Shown here piece by piece: positions 5,377 through 7,193 of a DNA stretch of 7,193 bases. Position 1 is the first letter of the stretch; the number at the start of each line of letters is the position of its first letter. Under the pieces are notes generated by a model. The model did no database searches. It was not told the origin of the DNA and worked only from the letters and a program-made list of their open reading frames with translations. The DNA comes from Rhodospirillales bacterium (lineage in GTDB: Bacteria; Pseudomonadota; Alphaproteobacteria; Acetobacterales; Acetobacteraceae). The stretch spans positions 1 through 7,193 of the forward strand of contig JANXXW010000199.1 of the NCBI GenBank assembly GCA_025350425.1, read 5' to 3'. A program made the translations under genes and the position numbers.

Positions 5377-5409
5377 GATCGTGTGGTTCAAGCGAACCAC
5401 CCAACGATC
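5377..5409 (-). terminator. Hairpin at the 3' end of the MarR gene, weak terminator or processing site
   Basis: GATCGT-GTGGTT (5377-5388) pairs with AACCAC and ACGATC (5395-5400 and 5404-5409), giving a 12-bp stem with a 3-base bulge (CCA) and a 6-base loop CAAGCG. It overlaps the last bases of the MarR stop codon. On the minus strand only three T follow, so intrinsic termination would be weak. A role in partial termination, RNA stability or protein binding is possible. Confidence 0.45.
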
Positions 5410-5791
5410 AGCCTGTACGGGCACGCTCGACGGGAGCGGCGGTCGCGGTCTTGCCACCGGCGGATTCGTTCATGAGAGCACGAACGGCGGCCATGTAGCT
5501 GGCTCCCTCGCGGGTCCGTTGCACCAAAACGCTGCGCCGGTCGGCGGGATCGACCACCCGGCGGGCGAGGCCGAGTTCCTCAAGACGATCCAGGGAGCGG
5601 GTGATTGCCGGCTTGGAAACATTCAGTTGGGCCGCCAGACCACGTACGGTATGCGGGCCATGATCGAGATAGCTGATAAGGAACACACCGAGTTGACGAG
5701 CGGAAAGGTCTGGGCCGTCGCGGCGCACGGTGCCAACGATGGTATCGCGGAGAACTCCCGTTAGTTTATCGGTGGTAATCGCAGGGATCAT
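5408..5791 (-). CDS. MarR-family transcriptional regulator, 127 aa
   Basis: This is a winged helix-turn-helix regulator that acts as a dimer, usually repressing nearby genes until a small ligand or oxidant releases it. Residues about 29-42 (LSARQLGVFLISYL) form the helix before the reader domain. HTVRGLAAQLNVSKPAITRS (47-66) is the HTH with its recognition helix. LDRLEELGLARRV leads to the wing, where DPADRRSVLVQRT carries the conserved D-x-R pattern. At 127 residues it is shorter than the usual 140-150, mostly because the terminal dimerisation helices are short and end in a basic Ala/Thr tail, so the dimer form may differ. The start ATG 5791 has GGAAAG about 10 bases upstream. It diverges from the NUDIX gene across 119 bases; self-control and control of that gene are inferred from this layout. 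Confidence 0.9.
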   Translation of the reverse strand: MIPAITTDKLTGVLRDTIVGTVRRDGPDLSARQLGVFLISYLDHGPHTVRGLAAQLNVSKPAITRSLDRLEELGLARRVVDPADRRSVLVQRTREGASYMAAVRALMNESAGGKTATAAPVERARTG

Positions 5792-5910
5792 GCTTCAGGT
5801 CTTTCCATTGCTATGCACATTTTAAGAACGAAGGTCTCAAGAAGCCACAATGCAACAGCATACTTTCGTTCACGATTGGGTGCAATCAAGCAATCCTCAA
5901 GGAGAGTAAA
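5792..5910. promoter_or_regulatory. Divergent MarR/NUDIX intergenic region with spaced inverted repeat
   Basis: This gap is more A/T-rich than its flanks. GAACGAAGGT at 5826-5835 and ACTTTCGTTC at 5862-5871 are inverted copies that agree at 9 of 10 positions, 36 bases apart start to start, and make a candidate MarR operator pair. A smaller dyad, ATGC-AACA-GCAT, lies near 5850-5861. The right edge carries AAGGAGAG, the ribosome site for the TTG start at 5911. No clear -35/-10 pair is visible in either direction. Confidence 0.5.
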
Positions 5911-6735
5911 TTGCGTTTTCGTAATATAAAACAATGCGCTCCCGGACCGGAAACCCACGTATTCGTGCCATCTGCGACGCCGGCCAGCGGCCCACACCCT
6001 GGAAATGGACGCTGGGCGATCCACGACATCGACCGAGACCTTCGTGTCAAGGCCACGAGGGAGATGCCGGAGTTGGACCGCGATCTAGATCTTGAAGTGG
6101 AACGATTATGGCTACGGGCTCGGGCGCGGCTGGGGGAGCGGCTGTTCAATGGCCGGGTGTTCTGTGCCGAGGAGATCGGGCCCGACCTGATCACGGGACA
6201 CTGGACGGAATACCGACGGCTGGTCGCCCAGCTTGAGCAGCCCGACATATTCGGGCGCCTGCGCCTGCGCTCGCTGGCGGTGAACGGGCTGGTGATCGGC
6301 CCGGACGGCGTCGTGTTCGGGCGTCGGCCGGAGCGGGCGATCTACCAGGCCGGGCTGTGGCAGCTCGCCCCGGCCGGCAGCGTCGATCCCGGTGCCACTG
6401 CGCCGGACGGCAGCATCGACGTGATCCGCCAGGGTGCCGCCGAGCTGCGGGAGGAACTGGGGATATCGTTCGACATGATCGACGACGCGGAACCGTTCGC
6501 GCTCGTGGAACACGCCGTCACCCATGTCTGTGACCTCGGCATCGTCATGCGGACGAGCCTGCTTGCGGCGGACATCCTGGCGGCCCACCGCCACGACAAC
6601 GACGGCGAATACGGCGTGCTTCGTATCGTCGCGCGGGCAGACATCGAGGTGTTCGCAGCGGAAATTGGCAACAGCATGGCGCGGCAGTCGCGGCTGTTCC
6701 TGCACCGGCTCGGGTGGCTCGCCGCGGATGCCTGA
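5911..6735 (+). CDS. NUDIX hydrolase with long N-terminal domain, 274 aa
   Basis: NUDIX enzymes cleave a nucleoside diphosphate joined to another group, using a metal held by Glu residues. The start is TTG 5911, chosen because AAGGAG lies 6 bases upstream and no in-frame ATG fits. Residues 1-120 form an N-terminal domain (LWLRARARLGERLFNGRVF, TEYRRLVAQL) like that in NUDT22-type and related alphaproteobacterial NUDIX proteins. The NUDIX fold follows: LRSLAVNGLVIGPDGVVFGR, GLWQLAPAGSVDPGA, then the box ending AAELREELGI (176-185). The metal-binding Glu178, Glu181 and Glu182 remain, but the usual Arg before the first Glu is Ala177, and the loop between box Gly and helix is long and lacks the usual first Glu. 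Activity is plausible with an atypical substrate. It is divergent from the MarR gene and its stop is 5 bases from that of the opposing gene. Confidence 0.87.
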   Translation: MRFRNIKQCAPGPETHVFVPSATPASGPHPGNGRWAIHDIDRDLRVKATREMPELDRDLDLEVERLWLRARARLGERLFNGRVFCAEEIGPDLITGHWTEYRRLVAQLEQPDIFGRLRLRSLAVNGLVIGPDGVVFGRRPERAIYQAGLWQLAPAGSVDPGATAPDGSIDVIRQGAAELREELGISFDMIDDAEPFALVEHAVTHVCDLGIVMRTSLLAADILAAHRHDNDGEYGVLRIVARADIEVFAAEIGNSMARQSRLFLHRLGWLAADA

Positions 6736-6740
6736 CGCCG

Positions 6741-7193
6741 TTATCCCGGCGGGTTGCTGCGATAGAGCATCTCCGTCTTGGTGGCGCTGCCGGCGCTGCT
6801 GCCGACCCAGTAGGCCACCACGCTGGTCGCCATGGCGGCCAGCGTGCCGAGCAGCATGTTGAGGATGGTCTCCGAGCCGAGCGGCAAGGCGTGGGTGAGC
6901 GCCAGCCACATCACGGTGCCAAACGTGAACAGCACGACCGTCGAGATCACGACCGGCGCCCATTGCACGGCACTTTTGGCTTGCGCGAGCGAGACCGTCT
7001 GCGCGCGGGCGCCGGCCACGTCGGCGAAGCGGGCGGCCAGCGCGGCCTGGTCCGCCACGCGTTCGGCCTGCGCGTTATCGGCCGCGATCTGAGCAAGCCG
7101 CACGCGAAGCTGGCTCGTGAGTTCGGGGCTGCCACCGAGTGCCGCCTGAGCCGCCGCCACGCCTTCCCCGGTGGAGATGTCGGTGCCGGTGAC
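6741..7193 (-). CDS. Two-TM membrane protein with helical N-terminal region, possibly phage/holin-related, 5' partial
   Basis: The minus-strand frame is open to the right window edge (VTGTDISTGEG precedes the GTG at 7160), so the true start probably lies outside. Counting from that GTG, residues 1-65 are Ala/Gln/Arg-rich and helical, perhaps coiled coil (RLAQIAADNAQAERVADQAA). Two membrane segments follow, about 68-90 (WAPVVISTVVLFTFGTVMW) and 99-121 (ILNMLLGTLAAMATSVVAYW), separated by a short turn with ALPLGSE, and then a Gly/Ser tail VGSSAGSATKTEMLYRS. The layout resembles small membrane proteins beside phage lysis genes in alphaproteobacteria, but that is resemblance only and I give no family. 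It reads toward the NUDIX gene and stops 5 bases from it. The membrane topology is clear; the function is unknown. Confidence 0.7.
   Translation of the reverse strand, partial: VTGTDISTGEGVAAAQAALGGSPELTSQLRVRLAQIAADNAQAERVADQAALAARFADVAGARAQTVSLAQAKSAVQWAPVVISTVVLFTFGTVMWLALTHALPLGSETILNMLLGTLAAMATSVVAYWVGSSAGSATKTEMLYRSNPPG

Noticed and set aside
5788..5820. 10-codon ORF whose stop overlaps the MarR start as ATGA, possible translational coupling
   Set aside because: It lacks a ribosome site, is very short, and the overlap alone is weak evidence.
5911..6735. Long minus-strand ORFs opposite the NUDIX gene (6112-6963 and others)
   Set aside because: They are antisense shadows of the NUDIX frame, His/Arg/Gln-rich and without ribosome sites.
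1..7193. CRISPR array, insertion sequence or tRNA-linked attachment site
   Set aside because: I found no regularly spaced long repeats, transposase-like frame, terminal inverted repeats with target duplication, or tRNA-like cloverleaf.

Overview
The window is GC-rich bacterial DNA with strong G/C bias at third codon positions, densely packed genes, and alphaproteobacterial-looking families (DUF1194, DUF2934, an S24-type repressor, a long-N-terminus NUDIX protein). I infer an alphaproteobacterium, possibly Acetobacteraceae; no rRNA or tRNA gene is present to settle it.

Left part (1-1355). The window opens inside the catalytic C-terminal domain of an S9-type serine peptidase/hydrolase. A 47-residue predicted lipoprotein follows. 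Next, on the minus strand, is a decayed formate dehydrogenase alpha-subunit fragment in which an internal segment and the C-terminus are joined directly, with most of the gene missing. The ~230 bases after it hold no gene I can support, only a perfect dyad at 1276-1290.

Middle-left (1356-2404). A small unknown plus-strand gene meets, tail to tail with a 20-base overlap, a 77-residue minus-strand gene. Just upstream of that gene lie a strong intrinsic terminator, a possible 28-residue ORF and a well-supported 130-residue gene of unknown function, all on the minus strand.

Middle (2405-4972). An AT-rich 162-base control region with short repeats separates the 130-residue gene from a divergent LexA/CI-like repressor with intact HTH, Ala-Gly cleavage site and Ser/Lys dyad. 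Downstream on the plus strand are an exported VWA-like DUF1194 protein and an aldo/keto reductase.

Right part (4973-7193). A DUF2934 protein and a MarR-family regulator lie on the minus strand, with a hairpin between them. The MarR gene is divergent from a NUDIX hydrolase gene that starts at TTG behind a strong Shine-Dalgarno site; the shared 119-base gap carries a spaced inverted repeat that is a candidate operator. The window ends in the C-terminal part of a minus-strand protein with two membrane segments, possibly phage- or holin-related.

Overall this is a mosaic of short, mostly one- or two-gene units with two regulator-plus-divergent-neighbour modules and one clear gene remnant. I see no CRISPR array, transposase, integrase or complete known defence system. 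The most promising candidates for something undescribed are the S24 repressor/130-residue gene pair and the short-ORF/terminator/77-residue gene arrangement.
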